Origin: JAMLHH01 sp037189845 | Lineage (GTDB): Bacteria > Bacteroidota > Bacteroidia > Chitinophagales > JADIYW01 | Assembly (NCBI GenBank): GCA_037189845.1 | Contig: JBBCIS010000001.1 | Coordinates: 372,001 to 436,000 of the forward strand | Direction: 5' to 3' | DNA: 64,000 nt | In this document: positions 42,285 through 51,169 of the stretch, in pieces | Layout of the letters: every line of letters begins with the position of its first letter | How positions within the stretch are numbered: the first letter of the stretch is position 1 | Notes under the pieces: model-generated | The model's input: the letters and a program-made list of their open reading frames with translations, nothing else | Told to the model about the DNA's origin: nothing | The model's database searches: none | Position numbers and translations under genes: made by a program

Positions 42285-42932
42285 CTAATGTTTGTCCGAA
42301 GTAATGTCTTTTGAATTTTGTTTGTAATTGTCAGTCTTCACATCTTCCTCTATCAATGCATTAATTATATTTTTTGACATTTCTATAGAATTTTTTTTAA
42401 TATCCTTTTTTTCTTCAGGAGAAAATTCGTCGTGTGGTTTTTCGTCAAACTTTCCTCTCCCCAGTCCTCCGTGAATATGTGATAAAACCCCAAAGACTGT
42501 ATTGTTGAAAATCTGTCTTGAAGTTGCATCGCCTTTAGTAAAGAAATTTTGCTTTAGGTTGTCAATTCTACTCTTAATTGCAGGAGTATTAAAGTCAATT
42601 GGCTTGTAGTTGTGTCCAAAGTCATTTCTAATTTTTCTAATCAAATCAAGGTCGTTCATTATTTCCTTACTGATTAGTCCAACTCCATAACAGATTTTAA
42701 TTTTAGATGAAAAAGTTCCAAGTGGGCCGTTGAACTCAAATAGTAGGTCAATAAAAGAAGCTGTCCCAATGAATTTGTCTTTTAGAAGTCGTTCAATTTC
42801 GTTTTCCAAAAATGATGCGGCCATCAATGCGCACCCTCTATCAGTTTCTTTACTAAGTGTTTGGCGAAACTGATAAACCAACTTGAAATTTGCTTCAAAC
42901 TCAGGTGGAACGTTGAAAGGTATGTCAGCCAT
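42285..42932 (-). CDS. MltR-family protein
   Basis: A 215-residue protein. Residues about 28-125 match the MltR family (E. coli mannitol repressor partner): KETDRGCALMAASFLENEIE, LLFEFNGPLGTFSSKIKICY, GLISKEIMNDLDLIRKIRND and FGHN. The C-terminal part is charged with no match. No mannitol genes are present; it sits between a lipoprotein and an AbiC-like gene in the defence island. In such islands MltR-like proteins are often companions of unknown role. Confidence 0.8.
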   Translation of the reverse strand: MADIPFNVPPEFEANFKLVYQFRQTLSKETDRGCALMAASFLENEIERLLKDKFIGTASFIDLLFEFNGPLGTFSSKIKICYGVGLISKEIMNDLDLIRKIRNDFGHNYKPIDFNTPAIKSRIDNLKQNFFTKGDATSRQIFNNTVFGVLSHIHGGLGRGKFDEKPHDEFSPEEKKDIKKNSIEMSKNIINALIEEDVKTDNYKQNSKDITSDKH

Positions 42933-43031
42933 TATGAATGATGTTTTGTTATAATTGTTTTCAATCTGTTCAGTATTTTTGATATGTTATTTCAATTGAT
43001 GAAGCTCCGTGTTAGAATTTCTATAATCTAT

Positions 43032-43655
43032 CTAGTCAATTTCAAACATCTGCCCCTTTCTAAGTTTTACATTTTTTGTTCTTAAATGATTAACATTTTC
43101 CTCAATGAATGTGTCCTGAAACAAATTCTCATGCCAAAGATTATGAATCATACAATATTCTGTAAAAAATTGATGCTTATCGTTCTCCCAATCGTTGCCG
43201 TATTCACTAAGCCAATTGTAGAATAAAAGTATTTGTTCATGATTTGAAAGTTGAGCTCTTAATATTCTCAAATACTTCATTCTTTCTTCGTAGTCTGTAA
43301 TTATTTCGCTATTAGCAACTGATTTAACCGTCAGATAGAGATGACGAAAGTAGTGTCCAAGTCTTGAAGCATGTCCTGAAAATGGTTTGTAATTAAAATA
43401 AAGTTTTGCGTATGGAAGAAACTCTTTTCTATGTTGATTAGTTTTTATTTTACTCGTGTCTGGTTCTTCATGTTGTTTTCTTGCTTTTTGAAATAATCCT
43501 ATCATTACTTTGTCTTGCGGATAAGATTTTTGAAATTCATCTAGTCCTGAGAAAAACAGTTTATAGCATTTTTGAAATAGTTCTTTATTTAATTTATTGC
43601 CTTTGCTGTAGATTGATAGAATAAACTCAAATTCAGTTTGCATTGTAACAAACAC
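43032..43655 (-). CDS. AbiC-like abortive infection protein, C-terminal part (frameshifted)
   Basis: A 207-residue frame (start shown at a GTG at 43655, probably not a true start) continuing the AbiC-like gene in another frame. It has the conserved helix run LGHYFRHLYLTVKSV and the block YLRILRAQLSNHEQILLFYN plus WLSEYG typical of the putative phage abortive infection (putAbiC) family. A GGAA repeat at the junction sits exactly where the frame changes. Deleting one GGAA unit joins it in frame to the upstream part, giving a protein of 406 residues. Confidence 0.75.
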   Translation of the reverse strand: MFVTMQTEFEFILSIYSKGNKLNKELFQKCYKLFFSGLDEFQKSYPQDKVMIGLFQKARKQHEEPDTSKIKTNQHRKEFLPYAKLYFNYKPFSGHASRLGHYFRHLYLTVKSVANSEIITDYEERMKYLRILRAQLSNHEQILLFYNWLSEYGNDWENDKHQFFTEYCMIHNLWHENLFQDTFIEENVNHLRTKNVKLRKGQMFEID

Positions 43656-44256
43656 CTTCCTTCCTTCCTTCCGTTACCTTTTCAAATTTTTTCAATGTTT
43701 TGCCTTCTTCAAAGTCATAACCATTAATTTTCATTTCATTAATATTCTCTCTATGAAGTTTCAGCATTTCATAAAATTGAGATTCAAACGGCTGTCTTCT
43801 TGTCTGCTTATTTTGATTGTCAATTTGTATTTGAAGTTGTTTGTTGCTTTCTTCTTGGCCTTTAATAAACAACTCTCGTTGTTGCAGATTTGCTTTGTAT
43901 TGGATATAAAATGCAAGCCCGGTAACAATAACACCTGCAAGAGCTATGAACGGATTCATAAGTCCACCAATTGTGTCGCCAATTTGTCCAGTTGCTCTAA
44001 AGTTAAAATCATTATTTATAGAAATTCTTGTAAAAAGAAAAGGAGAAGCGAATGAAATTAATACGAGTATTAATGCCATTGCCAAAAGTACTTTTACTTT
44101 CCAGTCAAGATTGGTAATGCTGGATAAGCTATCATTTAGATTTTTCAATTGTGGATTTTGATTCAATTCTGAGTCTTTTTGTTTGTAAAAAAGATACAAA
44201 CATGTCAGGCAAAGCCCGAGTAAAGCAATTGAATTTAATATTATATATGCTGTCAT
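43633..44256 (-). CDS. AbiC-like abortive infection protein, N-terminal part (frameshifted)
   Basis: A 207-residue frame. It has hydrophobic segments at about 3-23, 54-76 and 97-118, then a coiled-coil-like QQRELFIKGQEESNKQLQIQ and the family motif FESQFYEMLKLHRENINEM of putAbiC proteins. It ends shortly after a GGAA tetranucleotide tract, reading into 13 codons that do not fit the family (the last is a TGA at 43633). The C-terminal half continues in another frame. It may be phase-variable or a decayed gene. Confidence 0.75.
   Translation of the reverse strand: MTAYIILNSIALLGLCLTCLYLFYKQKDSELNQNPQLKNLNDSLSSITNLDWKVKVLLAMALILVLISFASPFLFTRISINNDFNFRATGQIGDTIGGLMNPFIALAGVIVTGLAFYIQYKANLQQRELFIKGQEESNKQLQIQIDNQNKQTRRQPFESQFYEMLKLHRENINEMKINGYDFEEGKTLKKFEKVTEGRKEGVCYNAN
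43655..43672. repeat. GGAA tetranucleotide tract (4.5 units) at the AbiC-like frameshift
   Basis: GGAAGGAAGGAAGGAAGG on the minus strand. Counting codons, a loss of one four-base unit would bring the two halves of the AbiC-like gene into one frame, reading EGRKVFVTMQTEFEF across the joint. Confidence 0.9.
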
Positions 44257-44438
44257 TGTGTGGTCGTTTTATTGATGATAGATAACGGTTTTGGTATTGA
44301 GGAAGACGATAGGAGCACTAAAGTCTAATTAAAGAAGTACACTTTTATTAAACATGTCACTCGCCATTTTGTCAAACTGCTGTTATATATTCTAGTCGTA
44401 GATTTCCAGTTCAATGTCACAGAGTCAGTGTGTATGGC

Positions 44439-46598
44439 TTAGGAGAAAAAGTCATCTTCTTCTTTTTCAGACTCTTTGTCATTCGCTTGAGGTTCTACTT
44501 CGGCAACTGTTGGAGTTACAATATTTTCTTCAGTCGTTTTAATTCCTTGCCAGTCATTTGCAACTTTTGTCCAGTCAATCTCTCGTTTTTCTTTTCCAAT
44601 CCATACGTCCCAAAAGTTCGGGTCATTTGATTGTGGTCTATGTGTTTTGTCTAAGAACCTCATTTCAACTAAAACAGGAATAGGGAATGCCCAACCAACT
44701 AAAATTGCTTTTCTTGACGGCAGAATAGGAAGTTCTTTTAGCAGTCCGCTAAGACTGTCAGGAACTAATTTTTTTACTAAATCTTGGTCTCTATCATTAA
44801 CTATTCTGTGTAGTAAAAATGTGTTGCATTGTGATAATACTGTTTGAGAAAGTTCTGACGGTCTTTGTGAGGATAAAACCATACTTAATCCGAATTTTCT
44901 ACCTTCTCTCGCTATTCTCTCAAATGTTTCTAAACAAATGTTGCTTGTGTTATTATTGAACTCACGCAAAAATGTATGTGCTTCTTCTAAAACAATTGTT
45001 GTTGGTAATTCTTGTTTGTAAATTTTTCTATATCGCTGAATTGCTTCAAATGTCAATCGTGAAAGTACAGCAACAACAACGTGAATAATGTCAGAAGGAA
45101 TAAGAGATAAGTCAATTAGAGTAACTTGACCGTCCTCTGCTTCATTAGAGCCAATGTATTTTTCTAACCAATCTACAAGAGTAATGTCTTCTTTGGGTTG
45201 AACAACTCCGTTTAACCTTTCATCAGAAAATAAAAATCTCATTCTCAATGAAAGCATTTGCACAAACTGCAAGATGTTTCCACCTTGATTTTGTGCAAGC
45301 TGTTCTAGATATGGAATTAAATCATTTAGTTCAAATTTGATAGGGGTATCTGGATTTATTTGACTAATCTCGGTTTCATTTGATTGAATGTTTGAAAGAA
45401 CAGTATCAATGCCATTTATCATTGATGTAATATCCTGATGTGAAAAGGAATTAAATCCACTTCGCCCATTAGAATTCCATTCTCTACTTGTCATTGTCTG
45501 CTTGAAAGCAGTATTTAACTTGTTATATGCATTAGATAATCGTTGGTCGGTTGTTGAAATTAATGGCAAGTGAAAATCTAAATCTGAAGAAATATTTTGA
45601 AGAATACCAATCATTCCCATAAATGGGGCAAAAGTTGCAGTTGTTGGTAAATTACTTAAAAACGTTTGTAATGTAATTTTACTTGAATTCAAGAAACTGT
45701 AAATTTTAATAATATCAGAGTTCCCTAATTGTCTGCCTCTTTTCAAATCTACAAGTGATTGAAGCAATAATGGTCTTTGAGCACCTGGTGCTGCTTGTGA
45801 AAAACTTATCCATTCTTGTGAGTTCCACATCCAAGCAGGAATCTTTAACTGCTCAAATTCTGATTCTGTTTCGTCAAGTTTAACAGTGAATTTCCTTACT
45901 TTTTTTGAACCTAAATCATTGAAAGCATCAAAATATTCTCCGTTTGGGTCAAGAATAATAAATCTTGAATTTAATTGAGCGTTGGTTTTAACTTTGTCTG
46001 CTTCTGTTAATGACCACCTGATAAGTCCTGCAACTGAACAAGATTTACCACTTCCTGTATTACCAAGAATTGCTAGATGTCTACCAAATAATTTGTCGGG
46101 ATTTACTTTTATAGAAGCATTACTTGCTATCGGTGCTTTTCCTATCTCAACTCTTCCTTCGGGGTTCTCTACGATTGCAGAAAGCTGTTTATCAGTTGGA
46201 AGAATTACGTTGTCCCCAACAGAAGGGTAGTTGTAAACTCCTCTTTCAATTTCATAATTACCGTTCTTTTTCTTTTTTAAAACACCCAATGGTGTGATAA
46301 GCATTTTTCTTAACGGAAAAGGCAAATCAATTAAGTCAAAGTCTTTAAATCCTTTTCTTACGGGATAATTTGAGTGTTGAACTCCAATCCAGTTAATGAC
46401 TCCGACAATAGCACCAGTTTCATTTGGAATTAAAACATAGCCGTTGATTTTCGGAAAATGAGTTGGAACTCCCGTGTTTATTGCAACATTTTGTGGTGCA
46501 TCGACTTCCAACAGAACTTTTATTTCAATCGGTGAAACAGATTCAATAGTTCCAATTGTAAGATTTCTTATTTCGTCAAAATCGTAAAAATTACTCAT
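44439..46598 (-). CDS. herA: HerA-like ATPase (SIR2-HerA defence pair)
   Basis: A 719-residue HerA/FtsK-type ATPase from the ATG at 46598. It starts with a HAS-barrel (about 10-90; GTIESVSPIEIKVLLEVDAP), followed by Walker A GNTGSGKSCS, Walker B TTIVLEEAHTFL (Glu-Glu), the sensor block LSSQRPSELSQTVLSQCN, and a C-terminal acidic tail. HerA proteins form hexamers that pump or handle DNA. Its start overlaps the SIR2 gene stop in ATGAGTAA, the layout of the SIR2-HerA (Nezha) anti-phage system. It acts with SIR2 as an NAD-depleting complex in known cases. Confidence 0.9.
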   Translation of the reverse strand: MSNFYDFDEIRNLTIGTIESVSPIEIKVLLEVDAPQNVAINTGVPTHFPKINGYVLIPNETGAIVGVINWIGVQHSNYPVRKGFKDFDLIDLPFPLRKMLITPLGVLKKKKNGNYEIERGVYNYPSVGDNVILPTDKQLSAIVENPEGRVEIGKAPIASNASIKVNPDKLFGRHLAILGNTGSGKSCSVAGLIRWSLTEADKVKTNAQLNSRFIILDPNGEYFDAFNDLGSKKVRKFTVKLDETESEFEQLKIPAWMWNSQEWISFSQAAPGAQRPLLLQSLVDLKRGRQLGNSDIIKIYSFLNSSKITLQTFLSNLPTTATFAPFMGMIGILQNISSDLDFHLPLISTTDQRLSNAYNKLNTAFKQTMTSREWNSNGRSGFNSFSHQDITSMINGIDTVLSNIQSNETEISQINPDTPIKFELNDLIPYLEQLAQNQGGNILQFVQMLSLRMRFLFSDERLNGVVQPKEDITLVDWLEKYIGSNEAEDGQVTLIDLSLIPSDIIHVVVAVLSRLTFEAIQRYRKIYKQELPTTIVLEEAHTFLREFNNNTSNICLETFERIAREGRKFGLSMVLSSQRPSELSQTVLSQCNTFLLHRIVNDRDQDLVKKLVPDSLSGLLKELPILPSRKAILVGWAFPIPVLVEMRFLDKTHRPQSNDPNFWDVWIGKEKREIDWTKVANDWQGIKTTEENIVTPTVAEVEPQANDKESEKEEDDFFS

Positions 46599-47850
46599 TG
46601 CTACCAAAATTATTTACTTGTTGAGCTACACCTCTTTTTTCAAGAGTTCTTACTAATCTTTCCTGAATTCTATCAATAGCGGCTTTGGGTAAATAATTAT
46701 CAACCAAATTTTGTAAACTGCCAATATGATTTCCGATTATCAATGTAACTTGGGCAGGATTCATTCTTTCATAAAAATTCATTATTCGTCCAGAAGCCGT
46801 GTCAAAAGACATAATTACCAAATGTGTTGAAGGTAATGTTAACATATCTTCAATTACACGATTGATATGGGTGTCCCCAAAACCATAGCCGTATGTTACC
46901 ACAACAGAATTAGGTCTGCAAACTCCATTTGAAAAATCACGAAACAACTCCGAATAAGGAAAATATGCTGTATCAATTCCTTTTGAAGAGTTTGGATAAA
47001 TTACTGAAAAGTCTTTTGGTGAAGTTGGAATTAGTGTTATTGTTTCATCAGCACCAAATTCAAGTGGCAATTTTGTAATTGAATTTACATCAAACTTCCA
47101 GTCAATTGAGCCGTGCAATTTTGTGTATTTGATTACACCTTCAACATATCTTGGTTCGCCACGAATACCAGGCGGATTGTAATGGTAATCTAGTTCTAAT
47201 TTAGTCGTTCTGAAAATTGGCTTGATTTTTCCTACAAATCTGTCAATAGTTAATATACCTGCGTTGTCTAAAGCAAGTTCAATAAATCTATCATAGTTTG
47301 TTGTAAAAATATTTGTTCTTTCCCTTGTTGCTGTTCTGCTCGAAAAACTAATTAGAAAAGATTTTAGAACATTTAATGCGTCTTGATATTTTGCACTCTT
47401 GCTAAATTCATTTTCTGTTTTTATGATGTTTCGAATGAATTTGTCCAATTGGGCATTTATTTCTTTTTCGAGGTTTTCAGCATCTGCACTTCCTTGAATT
47501 TTTAAACCTTGTAATAACTCAATTGCACTCCTAAAATCATCCTCAATATTTGCATTTCCCCTCCCAAATTCTGCTGCAGTTTTATCTGCCCATTCTTTAA
47601 TTTTCTCTTTGTAGGTTTCAAATTCAATTCTGTCCATTCCTTGTGCTTTAACGTCAGCCAGATATGTCAGTCCAATTGGAAGTCCTGCTCCAATAAGTAA
47701 TGAAAGGTGTTCACTTTGAAAAATTGCAGTTAACCAAGGTTCAATTCTTTTTCTAAGTTCATCTATTTTAGCTTCGTCAACAGTTTCATTGCCGAAACAG
47801 TCAATGTCGTTATTGATTTTTAAGATATTGTTGCTGTTCCAATCTATCAT
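46591..47850 (-). CDS. SIR2-domain NADase (SIR2-HerA defence pair)
   Basis: A 419-residue SIR2-fold protein. It has LSLLIGAGLPIGLT (the GAGxS motif, with Pro in place of Ser), IFTTNYDRFIE (TxNxD, with the catalytic Asn), and YTKLHGSIDW (the catalytic His). A helical insertion of about 100 residues lies between the first and second motifs, as in defence SIR2 proteins rather than deacetylases. In SIR2-HerA systems it degrades NAD+ on phage infection. It is translated just before herA, with an 8-base overlap. Confidence 0.88.
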   Translation of the reverse strand: MIDWNSNNILKINNDIDCFGNETVDEAKIDELRKRIEPWLTAIFQSEHLSLLIGAGLPIGLTYLADVKAQGMDRIEFETYKEKIKEWADKTAAEFGRGNANIEDDFRSAIELLQGLKIQGSADAENLEKEINAQLDKFIRNIIKTENEFSKSAKYQDALNVLKSFLISFSSRTATRERTNIFTTNYDRFIELALDNAGILTIDRFVGKIKPIFRTTKLELDYHYNPPGIRGEPRYVEGVIKYTKLHGSIDWKFDVNSITKLPLEFGADETITLIPTSPKDFSVIYPNSSKGIDTAYFPYSELFRDFSNGVCRPNSVVVTYGYGFGDTHINRVIEDMLTLPSTHLVIMSFDTASGRIMNFYERMNPAQVTLIIGNHIGSLQNLVDNYLPKAAIDRIQERLVRTLEKRGVAQQVNNFGSNE

Positions 47851-48254
47851 ATTTCTATTATTTGTGGGTGGATAAATTTAGCTCTTTGGGTTTTGCGAAG
47901 CGTTGGTTTGAGTGTAGACCAAAACCAAATGTGCGGTTGCTTTTTTGTCTTGAATTTATTTTTGTTCATATTGTCTGCTCGCCTAATATTGGTACATTCT
48001 TCCCATAGAGTGATACATAAGTCGCAAATATACGCAACTATCTATATTATTTTTTATTACTTAATGTTGGTTTTGATATCTTGAAAGTCAATTGAATTTC
48101 ATGTTTTAATCCAATAGAGGGATTTGTATTTAGTATATCGATTTCATTTTGTTGTTCTAAAAATATTTATTTATCATATCCAACAAAGTATAGAATACTT
48201 GGACTACTGACACGAATGAGGTAGATTGAGAGTCTAGACTTTCGGTATTGCGTA

Positions 48255-48430
48255 TGCAGCAATCCGGAAAGAGGTATATCTCGCAGTGAAACGGAGACAC
48301 GGATTAGCAGCTATGTTTAGATATTTTAATTATAACGGCAATTAACGCCGTCTTTTTAAAAATCTGCAAACTAATTTCTCGTGCGTATGCTGCAGCCCGG
48401 ATAGAGTGGAATATCACCCGCCGCATTTCG
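48255..48430. repeat. CCGGA-TAGAG intergenic repeat element (two parts)
   Basis: GCGTATGCAGCAATCCGGAA at about 48249 and GCGTATGCTGCAGCCCGGAT at about 48382 begin two related segments. A third related segment in the opposite orientation is near 52000-52090. They resemble the CCCGATAG/GGAT family of repeats seen between genes in Bacteroidota. Confidence 0.45.
48335..48357 (+). terminator. short hairpin with T-run
   Basis: A 5-bp stem ACGGC/GCCGT with a seven-base loop and five T residues. No plus-strand gene is close upstream, so it may belong to a lost gene or to the repeat. Confidence 0.4.
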
Positions 48431-48467
48431 GCTTCGTGTGACACTTCTAATCTGCTGAATAATCTGG

Positions 48468-48491
48468 CTTCGACTTCGCTCAGCCACCGTG
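48468..48491. repeat. 24-bp repeat copy A (inverted partner at 50043)
   Basis: The 24 bases CTTCGACTTCGCTCAGCCAC plus CGTG are the exact reverse complement of 50043-50066. Together they flank cysN. Confidence 0.8.
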
Positions 48492-48535
48492 GCGGGAAGA
48501 TGGAACGATAGCCGGAAAGCTGCCCAAAATAAAAA

Positions 48536-48560
48536 CGCCACCTTTTGAAAGATGGCGCTA
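48536..48560 (-). terminator. terminator of the cys operon
   Basis: On the minus strand the stem CGCCATCTTT/AAAGGTGGCG (one G-T pair) with a two-base loop is followed by TTTTTATTTT, about 150 bases after the cysN stop. Confidence 0.8.
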
Positions 48561-48712
48561 TTTTTAGTTTAAGGTTTGAATTGTTTAATGTTTAACGTTT
48601 TTGAAAGCGATGCGTATGCAGAACTTTAAACCTTAAACTTTAAACGTCCAATCCGTCTCACTTCGATAGCTTCGAGTTTCCTCAGCTACCTCCTCAGTGA
48701 GCGGCTGGCAAA

Positions 48713-49996
48713 CTATATTATCATACAAGCTGCTACAGTCTCATTGGTGCCTTCATCTACCAGGATAACGCTGCCCGTGATTCTGTTTTTGGAGTAGCTG
48801 TCGTAGAACAATGGTAAGGTCGTTCTGATAGAGATACGTCCGATATCGTTCAAGCCGATGTTTTTGTCTTCCTCGTTGCGGTGAAGTGTGTTGATGTTGA
48901 TTTTGTATTTCACATCTTTCACGATACATCTGCAATCTTTGGTGGTGTGCTTGACGATGTATTTGCCGTTGGGTCTTAAAGGAGCTTCGTTCATCCAGCA
49001 AACCATCAGGTCGATGTCCTGGCCTACGTTCGGTACGTTGTTTTCTCTGACAATCATATCGCCACGGCTGATATCTATCTCATCTTCCAGTGTGATAGTA
49101 ACAGACATAGGAGCAAAGGCTTCTTCAACCTCGCCGTCAAATGTATCAATAGATTTGATAGTAGATGTGAATCCGGAAGGAAGTGCAAGCACTTTATCTC
49201 CCTTTTTATAGACACCCCCTGCGATGCGTCCAGCGAAACCTCTGTAATCATGGAACTCATCTTTTTGCGGACGAATTACGCTCTGTACAGGGAATCTGCA
49301 GTCGATATGATTATGGTCGCTGCCGATATGAATCGTTTCCAACAAATACAAAAGGGTAGGGCCGTCATACCATGGCATGTTTTCAGAACGGGAAACAACG
49401 TTGTCGCCTTTCAATGCAGAAATCGGAATAAAGTTGACATCTTTTACATTCAGCTTGGAAGCGAATGCTTTGTACTCGTTTCTGATGCGTTCGTAAGTAG
49501 CTTGGTCCCAGTCCACTAGATCCATCTTGTTGATACATACCACGATGTGCGGAATCTGCAGCAATGAAGCGATGAAAGAATGCCTGTGTGTCTGCTCGAT
49601 GATACCTTTTCTTGCATCTACGAGGATGATAGCCAGGTTAGCCGTAGAAGCTCCTGTCACCATGTTTCTGGTGTACTGGATGTGTCCCGGAGTATCAGCG
49701 ATGATGAATTTTCTCTTAGGTGTAGAGAAATATCTGTAAGCCACGTCAATCGTGATGCCCTGCTCTCTTTCAGACCTTAGTCCGTCAGTAAGAAGTGCCA
49801 GGTTGACTTGTTCTTCACCTTTCTGGATAGAAGCTTTTTCGATAGCTTCCATCTGATCCTGAAAGATAGATTTGCTGTCATACAACAATCTGCCTATCAA
49901 AGTACTTTTACCATCATCCACGCTGCCTGCAGTCGTGAAACGAAGTAATTCCATATTCAAATAACCGTTGCGGTCAAAATTTTCTTCTGTATTCAT
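48713..49996 (-). CDS. cysN: sulfate adenylyltransferase subunit 1 (CysN)
   Basis: A 427-residue EF-Tu-like GTPase from the ATG at 49996; codons upstream lie in a repeat and begin with TTG. Motifs: GSVDDGKST (G1), EQGITIDVAYRYF (G2), DTPGH (G3), NKMD (G4) and a SALKG (G5). GTP hydrolysis drives ATP sulfurylase (CysD) to make APS from sulfate. It is last in the order cysC-cysD-cysN on the minus strand. Confidence 0.96.
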   Translation of the reverse strand: MNTEENFDRNGYLNMELLRFTTAGSVDDGKSTLIGRLLYDSKSIFQDQMEAIEKASIQKGEEQVNLALLTDGLRSEREQGITIDVAYRYFSTPKRKFIIADTPGHIQYTRNMVTGASTANLAIILVDARKGIIEQTHRHSFIASLLQIPHIVVCINKMDLVDWDQATYERIRNEYKAFASKLNVKDVNFIPISALKGDNVVSRSENMPWYDGPTLLYLLETIHIGSDHNHIDCRFPVQSVIRPQKDEFHDYRGFAGRIAGGVYKKGDKVLALPSGFTSTIKSIDTFDGEVEEAFAPMSVTITLEDEIDISRGDMIVRENNVPNVGQDIDLMVCWMNEAPLRPNGKYIVKHTTKDCRCIVKDVKYKININTLHRNEEDKNIGLNDIGRISIRTTLPLFYDSYSKNRITGSVILVDEGTNETVAACMII

Positions 49997-50002
49997 TTGG
50001 TT

Positions 50003-50066
50003 TGTTTGAAGTTTAAGGTTCAAAGTTTAAGGTTTGCTAACGCACGGTGGCTGAGCGAAGTCGAAG
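50003..50066. repeat. TTTAAGGTTC phrase and 24-bp repeat copy B
   Basis: GTTTAAGGTTCAAAGTTTAA precedes the 24-base partner (50043-50066) of the repeat at 48468-48491. The TTTAAAGTTTAAGG phrase recurs at 48570-48650, 56415-56450 and 56565-56590. Confidence 0.6.
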
Positions 50067-50135
50067 TCATGTGCGAAAGCGTTGGTTTGCGGTCGCTGAG
50101 CGAAGCCGAAGCGTGAACTGTTAACCGTGAACTAA

Positions 50136-51038
50136 TTAGAAATACCCTTGTTTTTTGCGGTCTTCCATCGCTGCTTCCGAACGTTTGTCATCAGCTCTCG
50201 TACCTCTTTCTGTAGTACGGCTGGAAGCGACTTCCTGAATAATATCTTCCAGTGTAGAAGCTACAGATTCTACTGCTCCTGTACAGGTCATATCACCTAC
50301 GGTACGGAAACGTACGATTCTTTCTTCTACTTCTTCATGCGGTTTTCTCATGATGAAATCACACTCTGCCAACCACTGACCATCTCTCTGGAAGACATTT
50401 CTTTTGTGAGAGAAATACAGACTCGGCAATTCAATTTGTTCCTGGAAGATGTATTGCCATACGTCCATCTCTGTCCAGTTGGAGATAGGGAATACACGGA
50501 AGTGCTCGCCGATATTTTTTCTGCCGTTGAACAGGTTCCACAATTCAGGTCTTTGGTTTTTCGGGTCCCACTGACCAAACTCATCTCTGTGAGAGAAGAA
50601 TCTTTCTTTGGCACGTGCTTTTTCCTCGTCTCTACGGGCTCCACCGATAGCAGCATCAAATTTGTTGCTTTCGATAGCCTCCAGCAAAGGCACTGTCTGA
50701 AGCGCATTTCTGCTGGCGTTGTAGCCTTTTTCTTCTCTGACCAGACCTTTGTCTATCGCTTCCTGTACAGAAGCTACGACCAGTCTGAGGTTGTATTTTT
50801 TGACTAAAGCGTCACGATATTCTATCGCTTCCGGGAAGTTGTGACCTGTGTCCACATGCAGTAATGTGAAAGGTACATTTGCCGGAAAAAATGCTTTGCG
50901 TGCCAGGTGCAGACATACGATTGAGTCTTTACCTCCGGAGAAAAGCAATACCGGATTTTCAAACTGAGCAGCTACCTCTCTTAAGATGAAGATAGATTCT
51001 GACTCTAATTCTTTCAGGTGTGTTAAATTGTAATCCAT
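50136..51038 (-). CDS. cysD: sulfate adenylyltransferase subunit 2 (CysD)
   Basis: A 300-residue PP-loop ATP sulfurylase. The SGGKDS motif is at about 34-39, followed by HVDTGHNFPE, GARRDEEKARAKER and the WTEMDVWQYI block. It joins sulfate to ATP, giving APS, in a complex with CysN. It lies between cysC and cysN, with about 130-140 bases to each. Confidence 0.97.
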   Translation of the reverse strand: MDYNLTHLKELESESIFILREVAAQFENPVLLFSGGKDSIVCLHLARKAFFPANVPFTLLHVDTGHNFPEAIEYRDALVKKYNLRLVVASVQEAIDKGLVREEKGYNASRNALQTVPLLEAIESNKFDAAIGGARRDEEKARAKERFFSHRDEFGQWDPKNQRPELWNLFNGRKNIGEHFRVFPISNWTEMDVWQYIFQEQIELPSLYFSHKRNVFQRDGQWLAECDFIMRKPHEEVEERIVRFRTVGDMTCTGAVESVASTLEDIIQEVASSRTTERGTRADDKRSEAAMEDRKKQGYF

Positions 51039-51059
51039 GATGATGAATCAAATATTAAT

Positions 51060-51165
51060 ATTCAGTTTAAGTTTTTATTCGTTTTTCACGCAGAGACGCA
51101 AAGGCACAAAGATGTTTTATTTGCAATGCTTGGCGGCTTAGCGACTTTGCGCGCAATCTTCGGAT
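51060..51165. repeat. CGCAGAGACGCAAAGGC-type repeat
   Basis: TTCACGCAGAGACGCAAAGG at 51080 and CTTAGCGACTTTGCGCGCAA at 51138 form a loose inverted repeat. The same type of phrase occurs between genes in many Bacteroidota. It lies between cysC and cysD. Confidence 0.5.
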
Positions 51166-51169
51166 ATTC

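Larger units (their letters stand above)
47851..48712. other. 862-base gap with repeats and two terminators
   Basis: No gene is credible here. It holds a repeat-like segment near 47880-47945, a Bacteroidota-type repeat near 48255-48420, a short hairpin terminator (48335-48357), the cysN terminator (48536-48560) and a TTTAAGGTTT-rich stretch. It forms the right border of the defence island. Confidence 0.6.

Noticed and set aside
49997..50023. Nine-codon extension of cysN from a TTG
   Set aside because: It is coded by the intergenic TTTAAGGTTC repeat phrase.
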